Source: Bacillota bacterium
GTDB taxonomy: Bacteria > Bacillota > Bacilli > ZCTH02-B2
Reading direction: 5' to 3'
NCBI GenBank assembly: GCA_017577895.1
Contig: PKQY01000024.1
Location: forward strand, 1 to 29,548
DNA length: 29,548 bases
A program made the position numbers and the translations under genes. Positions 22,255 through 29,548 of the stretch are shown here, in pieces. Every line of letters begins with the position of its first letter. Within the stretch, counting starts at the first letter, position 1. The notes under the pieces were generated by a model. That model saw only the letters and a list, made by a program, of their open reading frames with translations, made no database searches and was not told the DNA's origin.

Positions 22255-22623
22255 TTAGCGGGCCGTGTTGATGCCGAGCATACCGCCGAAGGCGCTGAGC
22301 AAAGCGGCAATGGCGAGAAAAGCGACGGCGGGTGCTTGAAGCGGCATGTCAAAGGCCAAGAAGCCGATGAGGAGCATCAACAAGCCGTAACCGAGACCGC
22401 TCAAAGCGCCGCTGAGCCATCCCCGCGTCGAGGAACGGCGACCGGCGATAAACCCGCCAAAGAGCAAGGCGATGCCGTTGATGACGTACATGATGAGGGG
22501 CACTTGGGATTCGGAAAATGTGGTCCATTCCAACAGCAACGCGATGATGAGCGAACCGGCTAAGACGATGGCGATGGTGTAGACGATGCCCCAAAGCATC
22601 GGGGTGAACGTGTTTTTTTCCAT
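22255..22623 (-). CDS. yrzE: TIGR04086 family membrane protein (YrzE-like)
   Basis: This 122-residue hydrophobic protein has four membrane segments. It contains the glycine-rich INGIALLFGGFIAGRRS in the middle and GALSGLGYGLLMLL, typical of TIGR04086. Its function is unknown; relatives are common between yajC and spoVB in Bacillales. The minus-strand start follows AGGAGGTGG (22639-22631), 7 bp upstream. It is convergent with yajC and divergent from corA. Confidence 0.85.
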   Translation of the reverse strand: MEKNTFTPMLWGIVYTIAIVLAGSLIIALLLEWTTFSESQVPLIMYVINGIALLFGGFIAGRRSSTRGWLSGALSGLGYGLLMLLIGFLAFDMPLQAPAVAFLAIAALLSAFGGMLGINTAR

Positions 22624-22731
22624 CGTGATCCACCTCCTGCGTTTTAGTCCATGCATATGCGCAGGCAGGAGTCGATTATGATCGGGATTGGGCGGTATGG
22701 GAACTGTTACGGCAAGCGAGGTGACCGTCCC

Positions 22732-23703
22732 ATGATCAAGACGTACTTTTACAACCATTCGGAGCAGCGGATGGAACACGATGTCAACCTGGAAGAATTG
22801 GATCGGCTGTTGCAGTCACCCGACGATTTGCTCTGGATCGATCTGTATGACGTGGGTGGCGACGAATTGCAGTACGTGGCCAAACTCTTCAACTTCCACC
22901 CCCTGGCCATCGAAGACTGCCTGCACATCAGTCCGCGGGCAAAAGTAGACCGTTACGACAACTATTATTTTTTTGTCGTCCATGCGCTGCGTTACAATGA
23001 GGAAAGTGACGATGAGATCACGACGATGGAATTGAACATTTTCCTCGGTCCCAATTACTTGGTGACCATCCATCGCCACCAACTGAAACCGATTGGCCGG
23101 TTGGCGTCCATCTGCCTCAAAAGCACGGAATACATGAACAAAGGGGCCGACTATTTGCTGTACAGCATCGTCGACGGCATCACCGACGAATATTTCCCCG
23201 TCATGGACCGGTTGAGCATCCGCGTCGACGAACTGGAAGACGAAATGTTTGATCAAGAATTGGAAGAAATCATCGACGAATTTTTAGCCCTGAAGCGGAC
23301 GTTGATTTTGATCCGCCGCGTCATCTTGCCGCAACGGCGCATTTTTTCCTATACGAACGGCCAGTTTATGTTTCCGGTGCAAGAGGAAAACCTGCCCTAC
23401 TTCATCGACCTGGCGGACCATTTGGAGCGGCTGACCGATTCCACCGAGACGTTTCGCGATCTTGTGAACGGCGCGCTGGAAACGTATTCGTCGTTCACCT
23501 CGGCCAAGACCAACGAGATCATGCGCATCCTGACCATCATCTCCACCATCGTCTTGCCGCTGTCGTTCGTCACCGGCGTCTTCGGCATGAACGTCGTCAT
23601 TCCGTATGCCGAAACGCGGTGGGCGTTGTGGGCCATTCTCGCCATGATGCTGGTCATGACCGGCGGCATGCTGCTCTGGTTCAAACGGCGTGGCTGGCTG
23701 TAG
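22732..23703 (+). CDS. corA: CorA family magnesium/cobalt transporter
   Basis: This 323-residue protein has a large cytoplasmic N-terminal domain with long helices and two C-terminal transmembrane segments. The selectivity motif GMN is at 285-287 (VFGMNV), right after the first segment. These proteins form pentameric divalent-cation channels. ATG 22732 follows GAGGTGA (22718-22724) by 7 bp; upstream in-frame ATGs at 22651 and 22678 would add residues unlike the family. The gene is not part of the standard spoVB region in B. subtilis. Confidence 0.93.
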   Translation: MIKTYFYNHSEQRMEHDVNLEELDRLLQSPDDLLWIDLYDVGGDELQYVAKLFNFHPLAIEDCLHISPRAKVDRYDNYYFFVVHALRYNEESDDEITTMELNIFLGPNYLVTIHRHQLKPIGRLASICLKSTEYMNKGADYLLYSIVDGITDEYFPVMDRLSIRVDELEDEMFDQELEEIIDEFLALKRTLILIRRVILPQRRIFSYTNGQFMFPVQEENLPYFIDLADHLERLTDSTETFRDLVNGALETYSSFTSAKTNEIMRILTIISTIVLPLSFVTGVFGMNVVIPYAETRWALWAILAMMLVMTGGMLLWFKRRGWL

Positions 23704-23783
23704 TTTACAGACATACTTTCCCATGTTGGGCTGACACTACAGGTAATCTGTCGGTGGGAGAACGGATGAAGGAGGTTTCACCG

Positions 23784-24488
23784 ATGGAAGACTGGGTCAG
23801 CCTTTTTTTGCGCACGCTGTTCATCTACTTTTATATCCTGCTCATGATTCGGCTCATGGGGGCGCGGGAAATCGGCAAGTTGACGGTGTTGGATTTGGCG
23901 GTTTTCATCATGATCGCCGAACTGGGCTCGGTGGCGGTGGAAGAAAACAAACCGCTCATGACTGCCGTCATCCCCATCGCCACGCTCGTGTTGACGCAAG
24001 TGGTGTTCGCCTACGTGTTTATGCGCAGCAAGCGCATCCGGGATGTGGTCGACGGCAAGCCGGCCATCCTCATCGCCGACGGCAACATCCGGGAAGACGA
24101 ATTGACCAAGCATCGCTACAATTTGGACGATCTGCTCAGCCAGTTGCGGGAAAACCAAGTGTTTAACGTGGCCGATGTGGAGATGGCGGTGTTGGAGCCG
24201 TCGGGAAAATTGAACGTGCTGCTCAAACCGGAAAAGCAGCCCCTCGTGCGGGCCGATTTGGAATCGGAGTTGCCCGATGACGGCTTGGCTATTCCCCTCA
24301 TCATGGATGGGCGGGTCTTGGACCGGAATTTGGAACGCATCGGACAAAATCGGTTTTGGCTGCGGGAACAAGTGCGCCGCCACGGCTGCAAAGACTTCCG
24401 CGACGTGTTTTTTGCCAGTGTGGACCGGTATGGCCGCATCCATGTCGATGCCCGGGATCGGAAGACGCCGCCCCCGCCGGACATTTAA
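23784..24488 (+). CDS. yrbG: DUF421 family membrane protein (YrbG/YetF-like)
   Basis: This 234-residue protein has three N-terminal membrane segments (about 5-80), including RLMGAREIGKLTVLDLAVFI, the DUF421 signature. A cytoplasmic domain follows with DGKPAILIADGNIREDEL and NVADVEMAVLEPSGKLNVLLK. Its function is unknown; relatives are linked to spore or envelope stress. AAGGAGG (23769-23775) lies 8 bp before ATG 23784. Its stop codon overlaps that of the convergent spoVB. The location matches yrbG in B. subtilis. Confidence 0.9.
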   Translation: MEDWVSLFLRTLFIYFYILLMIRLMGAREIGKLTVLDLAVFIMIAELGSVAVEENKPLMTAVIPIATLVLTQVVFAYVFMRSKRIRDVVDGKPAILIADGNIREDELTKHRYNLDDLLSQLRENQVFNVADVEMAVLEPSGKLNVLLKPEKQPLVRADLESELPDDGLAIPLIMDGRVLDRNLERIGQNRFWLREQVRRHGCKDFRDVFFASVDRYGRIHVDARDRKTPPPPDI

Positions 24489-26038
24489 AACCAGCGGGAA
24501 ACCCTCGGGCCGATGATCGGCAGCCGGGCCACGTCCCGTTGGGTGACGGCACCGGTGATGAGCAGTGCGGCCCCGTAGCTGACGAAGCCGACACCGATCA
24601 GGACGACAAGCCGGGACAGCGGCGGCAAGTGGACCGTCAACGGCCACATGAGCTGCAGCGAAGCGCCCATCCCGACGCAGCTGGCACCGACTTTCAGGAA
24701 GTCGGCCGCATTCAAGGTCCAGCCGATGCGGCGGGAAACACTGATCCAGTGGAGGACGGTGACCCCGACGAAAGAGAGGACGATGGCCATGGCGACGCCG
24801 ACGATGCCCAGTGACGGCCGGGTGGCCAGCATCACAATGGCCACGAACTTCAACACGGCGCCGGCCAACGAATTGAACATGGCCGCCCGGGCCTGTCCCA
24901 GTCCTTGCAAGGTGGCGTTGAGCGGCCCCTGAAAATACAAGAAAAGGGAAAAAGGGGCCATCAGTTGCAGGAGGCGGCCCACTTCCGGCGTGCCGTACAC
25001 GAGGCCGCAAACCGGTTCGGCCAACACCGTCAACAACAACGAGAAGGGGACCCCGACCAACAGAGCCAGCCGCATGGACTGGCGTACCCGTTGACGAATG
25101 CGGGCCGTGTTGCGGAAAGCGGCCAGCTCCGAAACCGACGGCACCAGGGAAACCGACAAGGCGTAGGTGAGCACCGTCGGAAAGAGCAACAAGGGGATGG
25201 CCATTCCTGCCAACTGGCCGTACATGCCGGTGGCCTGGGTGTAGGCGATGCCGGCGATGGCCAAGCTTTGCGCCACCAGTATCGGCTCCAGAAAGTAGGA
25301 GATGGTTCCGACAAGGCGGCTGGCGGTAATGGGGACACTGAGTTGCACCAGCGCGGAAAAGGCGGCGGCCTTTTCTGTGGCCGTCAAGGCCGTCCTCGAC
25401 GGGCGCATCGTTTTGCTTTGCCGCCGATATTGCCAAAAGAGGGACAACAGTCCACACAATTCGCCCCCTACCATGCCCAACATGGCCCCGGCGGCGCTGT
25501 AGGCGATACCATAGGGCAACCAATGCCAAGCCAGCCAAATGCTCAAGGCGATGCGCGCCACTTGTTCGACGGTGACGGACAAGGCCGACGGAATCATGTT
25601 TTGTTTTCCTTGAAAATACCCCCGCAACACCGCGGCCACGCCGGTGACGGGCAAGACGGGAATCATGGCCAAGATGACGATGTGGGCCCGGGGATCGTTG
25701 AGCAGGCGGGTCAAGCCCGGAGCTGCGAGCACCATGCCGCCGACGCAAAGGAGGCTCAAGGCGACGACGGCCGCCAGGCTTTGCCGCAGGATGGTGCGGA
25801 TTTTTTCCGGTTCCCCGCGGGCCTCTGCTTCGGCCACCAGTTTGGCGATGGCGACGGGCAGTCCGCCGGTGACCAGCGTGACGGCGACGGTGATAGTAGG
25901 ATAGGCCATTTGGTACAGTCCCATCCCTTCGGCGCCGATGATGCGGGACAACAAAATCCGGTAGACGAAGCCGAGAATGCGCGTCACAAAGCTGGCCGCG
26001 AGGATGATGAGCGTTCCCTTGAAAAATGTCTGTCGCAT
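24485..26038 (-). CDS. spoVB: Stage V sporulation protein B (polysaccharide/lipid II flippase family)
   Basis: This 517-residue protein of the MOP/MATE superfamily has about 14 transmembrane segments and is needed in the mother cell for cortex peptidoglycan synthesis. It begins RQTFFKGTLIILAASFVTRILGF, very close to B. subtilis SpoVB in sequence and total length. GLPVAIAKLVAEAEARG is the next signature. The start at 26038 is preferred (AGAGGGG 7 bp upstream); ATG 26062 in frame would add eight residues. The gene is on the opposite strand to its neighbours, and its stop overlaps that of the DUF421 gene. Confidence 0.93.
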   Translation of the reverse strand: MRQTFFKGTLIILAASFVTRILGFVYRILLSRIIGAEGMGLYQMAYPTITVAVTLVTGGLPVAIAKLVAEAEARGEPEKIRTILRQSLAAVVALSLLCVGGMVLAAPGLTRLLNDPRAHIVILAMIPVLPVTGVAAVLRGYFQGKQNMIPSALSVTVEQVARIALSIWLAWHWLPYGIAYSAAGAMLGMVGGELCGLLSLFWQYRRQSKTMRPSRTALTATEKAAAFSALVQLSVPITASRLVGTISYFLEPILVAQSLAIAGIAYTQATGMYGQLAGMAIPLLLFPTVLTYALSVSLVPSVSELAAFRNTARIRQRVRQSMRLALLVGVPFSLLLTVLAEPVCGLVYGTPEVGRLLQLMAPFSLFLYFQGPLNATLQGLGQARAAMFNSLAGAVLKFVAIVMLATRPSLGIVGVAMAIVLSFVGVTVLHWISVSRRIGWTLNAADFLKVGASCVGMGASLQLMWPLTVHLPPLSRLVVLIGVGFVSYGAALLITGAVTQRDVARLPIIGPRVSRWF

Positions 26039-26081
26039 AAGGATGCCCCTCTTTTTGTTCATTTGGACAACCGTCGATACC

Positions 26082-26109
26082 AAGCTATGCAGTGACGGCA
26101 GGATTTTAT
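26082..26109 (-). promoter_or_regulatory. Candidate sigma-E-type promoter of spoVB
   Basis: On the minus strand, ATA (26109-26107) and CATAGCTT (26089-26082) are 17 bp apart. The latter resembles the mother-cell -10 consensus CATACAnT (6 of 7 defined positions). spoVB is sigma-E controlled in B. subtilis. Confidence 0.45.
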
Positions 26110-26164
26110 CCTCGGAATGTGGAATAAGTGGGTGGAAAGGAAAGGACGGGAAGGAGCGACGGAG

Positions 26165-26623
26165 ATGACGGGGGGCGACGATAAGACGTTGACGGAACAA
26201 GAAGCACGCTTCACCGAACCGGATGAACCCGCGAGCCGGCAAGAGGCCGTCGACCGGAACCCACCAGAACCGGTTGGCGCGGACATGCAAGAAGCCGTCC
26301 GTACGGCGGAAGCAGACGATGCCGGATTCGGCGATGCCGCCTCCGCAGAATGGGATGAAGCGGACGAGACGCCTTGGGGAGAGGATGTGGAGGCGTACCT
26401 TGCGACGCTGAAGGAGCGGCTGGCACCATTGTGTGAGATCAAGTCTGCAGAGCTGCCCTTATGGGGATACGAACGGGTGGAAGCCGACGAGATTTGGGAA
26501 TTGGTGGCCGAAGAGGCGCGAAAGAGCGGCGCGTTGCACTTGCATCAAATGGCCAATGCCATTTTGTCCCTCAAACCGAACCAGCTCATGAACCATTTGA
26601 TGAAGGCGCTTTACCGCCGGTAA
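26165..26623 (+). CDS. comN: ComN-family post-transcriptional regulator (YrzD-like) with long acidic N-terminus
   Basis: This protein has 152 residues. Residues 74-150 (YLATLKERLAPLCEIKSAEL onward, then LPLWGYERV, EIWELV, LHLHQMANAILSL and LMNHLMKALYR) match what I recall of the ComN/YrzD domain, including its place between spoVB and secDF. B. subtilis ComN affects localisation or expression of the comE competence mRNA. Residues 1-72 are low-complexity and acidic, almost certainly disordered, and absent from the roughly 100-residue B. subtilis protein. AAGGAG about 8 bp upstream supports ATG 26165. The family call rests on pattern and synteny. Confidence 0.7.
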   Translation: MTGGDDKTLTEQEARFTEPDEPASRQEAVDRNPPEPVGADMQEAVRTAEADDAGFGDAASAEWDEADETPWGEDVEAYLATLKERLAPLCEIKSAELPLWGYERVEADEIWELVAEEARKSGALHLHQMANAILSLKPNQLMNHLMKALYRR

Positions 26624-26681
26624 TACTGGAGCACCAATACCGGAGCACCGTAAACAGCCCAGCGCCCGTAAGCCGCGTTGA

Positions 26682-26710
26682 TTGACTCCACTTTTTGTCC
26701 ACGGTACAAT
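26682..26710 (+). promoter_or_regulatory. Sigma-A promoter of secD-secF
   Basis: TTGACT (26682-26687) and TACAAT (26705-26710) are exactly 17 bp apart, giving a strong promoter with a start near 26717. This rules out the in-frame ATG at 26709 as the secD start. Confidence 0.8.
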
Positions 26711-26741
26711 GGTTCTGTTGGACAAAAGGAGGGCCATGGGA

Positions 26742-27986
26742 ATGAAGGTGCGTGCGGGAAGGGCGTTCTTACTCTTGGGAGTATTGGTTGTCATATTTGC
26801 AGGCATGATCGTCACCACCCCCTCGGTCCTGACTGGCATTACGCTCGGTCTGGATTTGCAAGGGGGGTTTGAAATTTTGTACCAAGTTCAGCCTGTGTCG
26901 GAGGGCCAGGCCGTCACGCCGGAGGTCATTAACCAGACCATCGCGGCGCTGGAGCGGCGGGTGAACGTTATCGGCGTGGCCGAGCCCAACTTTTTCCCGG
27001 AAGGCAAGGACCGGATTCGCGTCCAGTTGGCCGGTGTAGAAGATCAAGACAAGGCCCGGGAACTGTTGGGGCGGCCGGCCCGGTTGACGTTTCGGGACAT
27101 GGCCACCGGCGAGGTACTCCTCTCGGGCGCCGATTTGGTGGAAGGCGGAGCCCAAGCCGGCATTGACCAATACACCAACCAGGCCATTGTGCAGGTGAAG
27201 CTGAAAGACGCCGCGAAATTCGCCGACATTACGGGGCGGTATGTCGGACAGCCCATCGGCATTTACTTGGACGAAGAACTGATTACGGCTCCGGTGGTGA
27301 AACAACGCATCACCGGCGGTATTGCCACCATCGAGGGACAACGGGACATTGTGGAAGCCCAGGAATTGGCCGATTTGCTGAACGCCGGCGCCTTGCCGGT
27401 CAATTTGGTGGAGCTGCAGGCGCAAAGTGTCGGCGCCTCGCTGGGGCAGCGGTCGCTGGAACTGGGGATTTGGGCCGGGATCATCGGCGGCATCGCCGTC
27501 TTGATTTTCATGCTCGTGTATTACCGGCTGCCCGGTTTGGTGGCAAACATCTCTCTGCTCATCTATACATACTTACTGCTCTTGTTGTTCCAGCTGTTGG
27601 GCGTGACCTTGACGCTGGCCGGCATTGCCGCGTTTATTTTGGCGCTGGGCATGGCGGTGGACGCCAACATACTCACCGCCGAACGCATCAAGGAAGAAAT
27701 CCGCATCGGCAAGAGCATTCCGTCGGCGTTTCGGGCCGGTTCGCGGCGTGCGTTGGCGACGATTTTGGACGCCAACATCACGACCATCGTGGCGGCAGTC
27801 GTGATTTACTATATCGGAACGGGTTCGGTGCGCGGCTTTGCCACGACGTTGATCTTGAGCATCCTCCTCAGCATTTTGACCAACGTCTGGATTTCCCGCC
27901 TGTTGTTGCACCAGTGCATCCGCGCGGGGATCGGTGTGAAGCCGTGGTACTTCGGCGTGAAGGAGGAGGAAATCCGTGAACTTTAA
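26742..27986 (+). CDS. secD: Protein translocase subunit SecD
   Basis: This 414-residue RND-superfamily membrane protein uses proton flow to help pull proteins out of the SecYEG channel. The first transmembrane segment (about 7-25) is followed by GLDLQGG (36-42) and a long extracellular domain (about 50-230). Five C-terminal membrane segments include VDANILTAERIKEEI (Asp307), a key part of the proton path. AAAGGAGGG (26725-26733) lies 8 bp before ATG 26742; ATG 26736 is too close to it. The gene overlaps secF by 11 bp. B. subtilis instead has one fused SecDF. Confidence 0.96.
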   Translation: MKVRAGRAFLLLGVLVVIFAGMIVTTPSVLTGITLGLDLQGGFEILYQVQPVSEGQAVTPEVINQTIAALERRVNVIGVAEPNFFPEGKDRIRVQLAGVEDQDKARELLGRPARLTFRDMATGEVLLSGADLVEGGAQAGIDQYTNQAIVQVKLKDAAKFADITGRYVGQPIGIYLDEELITAPVVKQRITGGIATIEGQRDIVEAQELADLLNAGALPVNLVELQAQSVGASLGQRSLELGIWAGIIGGIAVLIFMLVYYRLPGLVANISLLIYTYLLLLLFQLLGVTLTLAGIAAFILALGMAVDANILTAERIKEEIRIGKSIPSAFRAGSRRALATILDANITTIVAAVVIYYIGTGSVRGFATTLILSILLSILTNVWISRLLLHQCIRAGIGVKPWYFGVKEEEIREL

Positions 27987-28875
27987 TCTCGATTTCGTCC
28001 AACATTGGAAGTGGTACTTTCTCGTCTCCGGCGTCATCTTAATCGTCGGGCTTGCCGTCCTGCCTTTTTTCGGCCTGAATCTCGGCGTCGACTTCCGCGG
28101 GGGGACGCGGCTCGACTTTCACGTGGGACAGCCGGTCAGCCAGGAGGAAATGGCCGCCTTCGTTCAAGAGCACGGGCTGACGCCCAGCACGACCCAACTG
28201 GCGTCGGAAGGCCAGTACGTCATCATGCGCTTTGAGGAAGAGATCGGCAAAGAACGGCTGGCGGCGCTGCGGCAAGCGTTGCAGGCCAAATACGGGGAAG
28301 AAGCCAACATTCAGGAAAGCACCGTTGATCCGACCTTCGCAAAAGAACTGGCCCGCAAGGCCATGATCGGGGTGTTGGCCGCATCGGTCGGCATCGCCGT
28401 CTACGTCATGCTCCGCTTTGAGTATCGTTTTGCCGTAGCGGCCCTCATTTCACTGCTGCACGACGCGTTGATGGTCATCGCCTTTTTTGCGCTGTTCCGG
28501 CTGGAAGTGGATTTGACGTTCATCGTCGCCGTGCTGACGGTGGTCGGGTACTCCATCAACGACACCATCGTCATTTTTGACCGGATTCGGGAAAACATGA
28601 AGACATATAAGTTAAAAACCGCCGACGATTACAAACGGCTGGTCAACGACAGCATCCGGCAAACGCTGGCCCGTTCCATCAACACCCTCATCACCGTCAT
28701 TTTCATGGCGGCGGCCTTGTTCTTCTTCGGTCCCGACAGCATTCGGAATTTTTCCTTGGCGATGCTCATCGGCTTAGTGAGCGGCGGATATTCCTCCCTG
28801 TTTATCGCCAGCCAACTGTGGTATTTGTGGCGCGTGCGGGAGTTGCGCAAGCAAAAACCGGCGGCGGCATCTTAA
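27976..28875 (+). CDS. secF: Protein translocase subunit SecF
   Basis: This 299-residue partner of SecD has six membrane segments. It carries GVDFRGG (37-43) after the first segment and the SecF signature GYSINDTIVIFDRIREN in the fourth to fifth segment region. The GTG start at 27976 lies inside the end of secD, 5 bp after AGGAGGAGGA, so translation is coupled. The short first extracellular loop is normal for SecF. Confidence 0.96.
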   Translation: MNFNLDFVQHWKWYFLVSGVILIVGLAVLPFFGLNLGVDFRGGTRLDFHVGQPVSQEEMAAFVQEHGLTPSTTQLASEGQYVIMRFEEEIGKERLAALRQALQAKYGEEANIQESTVDPTFAKELARKAMIGVLAASVGIAVYVMLRFEYRFAVAALISLLHDALMVIAFFALFRLEVDLTFIVAVLTVVGYSINDTIVIFDRIRENMKTYKLKTADDYKRLVNDSIRQTLARSINTLITVIFMAAALFFFGPDSIRNFSLAMLIGLVSGGYSSLFIASQLWYLWRVRELRKQKPAAAS

Positions 28876-28967
28876 AGCGGAGCGTTCCGTCACGGGCCAT
28901 AGCCGTTGTGGGGTTATACGCCCGTGCAGTGTCGTACCGCAGGTCGTCGAAGGGAGGAATTGGGACG

Positions 28968-29548
28968 ATGTTACGGGCCAGAACCCGTTGGCTGCGCCGC
29001 TTTTCGACAGCGGCGGACGGGCCGACCGCTTCGTCAACGGCGGCGATACATCCGGTCATCCGCTCGTTGTTGGCGGCCCGCGGCTTGGACACGCCGGAAA
29101 AAATGGCCGCCTTTCTTCATCCGTCCCGGGAGCAGCTGGGCGACCCGTTTGACCTCAAGGGCATGGCTGAAGCGGTGGCTCTCCTGCAGGAGGCGGTGCG
29201 AGAGGGGCGGCGTATCGCCGTTTACGGCGATTACGACGCCGACGGCGTGACGAGCACGGCGTTGATGGTCCGCACCTTGCGGTGGTTGGGAGCCGATGTG
29301 GACGTCTACATTCCGGATCGGTTCCGGGAAGGCTACGGCCTGCACCCCGAAGCCATCCGTCAACTGGCTGCCCGCGGTGTAGAACTGTTGCTCACGGTCG
29401 ACACCGGCATCAGTCACCGGGATGCGGTGGCGCTGGCGAGGCAGCTCGGCATGACGGTCATCGTCACCGATCACCACGAACCGCCGCCGGAGTTGCCGGA
29501 AGCGGACGCCGTCATCAATCCGAAGCAGCCCGGATGTCCGTATCCGTT
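28968..29548 (+). CDS. recJ: Single-stranded-DNA exonuclease RecJ, N-terminal part
   Basis: The frame runs off the window end, so only the first 193 residues are seen. The DHH phosphoesterase motifs are present: GDYDADGVTS (from 87), VDTGI, and TDHHEPP with Asp168-His169-His170. They bind the manganese ions of the 5'-3' exonuclease used in recombination and repair. AGGGAGG (28951-28957) lies 10 bp before ATG 28968. RecJ follows the secDF region in B. subtilis too. No promoter is clear in the 92 bp after secF. Confidence 0.95.
   Translation, partial: MLRARTRWLRRFSTAADGPTASSTAAIHPVIRSLLAARGLDTPEKMAAFLHPSREQLGDPFDLKGMAEAVALLQEAVREGRRIAVYGDYDADGVTSTALMVRTLRWLGADVDVYIPDRFREGYGLHPEAIRQLAARGVELLLTVDTGISHRDAVALARQLGMTVIVTDHHEPPPELPEADAVINPKQPGCPYP

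Noticed and set aside
22636..22665. Inverted repeat CCTGCG / CGCAGG between the TIGR04086 gene and corA
   Set aside because: The arms are only 6 bp, and the left one is mainly the Shine-Dalgarno of the minus-strand gene, so the symmetry is probably incidental.
23778..25748. Very long antisense reading frame (656 codons, minus strand) across the DUF421 and spoVB genes
   Set aside because: It runs through the sense DUF421 gene, whose motifs are clear, and in another frame of spoVB. Its composition is Arg/His/Gly/Pro-rich without any domain, as expected for a frame kept open by GC-biased third positions.
26624..26649. Two imperfect copies of TACTGGAGCACC / TACCGGAGCACC after the ComN-family gene
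   Set aside because: There are only two short copies with no hairpin or T tract. This is likely a chance local duplication.
1..29548. Search for CRISPR arrays, insertion sequences, tRNA or rRNA genes, phage genes, toxin-antitoxin pairs or a defence island
   Set aside because: No regularly spaced repeats, transposase motifs, cloverleaf sequences or defence-type domains were seen. Most of the window is conserved core genome.

Overview
The window is a GC-rich stretch of chromosome from an endospore-forming member of the Bacillota (Bacillales sensu lato). Three things support this. It carries sporulation genes (spo0B, bofC, spoVB and a LysM coat-type protein). Its gene order follows the B. subtilis rplU-prp-rpmA-spo0B-obg-pheB...pheA and bofC-ruvAB-queA-tgt-yajC-(TIGR04086)-DUF421-spoVB-comN-secDF-recJ neighbourhoods. 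It has strong AGGAGG ribosome binding sites with many GTG and TTG starts. RuvC between bofC and ruvA, separate secD and secF genes, and a threonine operon between pheB and pheA all differ from B. subtilis and point to a deeper Bacillales line (Paenibacillaceae, Alicyclobacillaceae or Thermoactinomycetaceae type). The high GC content would suit a thermophile, but that is inference.

Region 1 (1-3730) is accessory metabolism. It holds the end of a succinate-semialdehyde-type aldehyde dehydrogenase, a broken lhgO-like FAD oxidoreductase of which only the two termini remain, a zinc alcohol dehydrogenase, and a GAF/AAA+/Fis sigma-54 activator that probably controls them. The genes and the intergenic DNA here look AT-richer than the rest.

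Region 2 (3800-7081) is the conserved L21 / Prp / L27 / Spo0B / Obg block. It has a near-consensus promoter and an L21 leader RNA. Prp and the cleavable N-terminus of L27 form a matched pair.

Region 3 (7101-9106) is a two-gene insertion: an SDR oxidoreductase and, on the minus strand, a DUF1646 membrane transporter. The transporter is preceded by a structured 5' leader with two competing pairings (candidate Na+-I/DUF1646-type riboswitch). This leader is the most interesting regulatory feature in the window.

Region 4 (9255-13966) is one amino-acid operon: pheB (ACT) - hom - thrC - thrB - pheA. It covers threonine synthesis and the first dedicated step of phenylalanine synthesis, with ATGA overlaps at thrC/thrB and thrB/pheA.

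Region 5 (13998-16561) holds a two-LysM spore-coat-type protein, NAD synthetase and a YebC-family protein. Region 6 (16570-21870) runs from bofC through ruvC-ruvA-ruvB and a DUF2905 protein to queA-tgt (queuosine). Region 7 (21917-29548) holds yajC, a TIGR04086 membrane protein, CorA, a DUF421 protein, spoVB (minus strand), a ComN-family protein, secD, secF and the start of recJ. No tRNA, rRNA, insertion sequence, phage gene or CRISPR array was seen, and no stretch longer than about 220 bp lacks a gene or leader.
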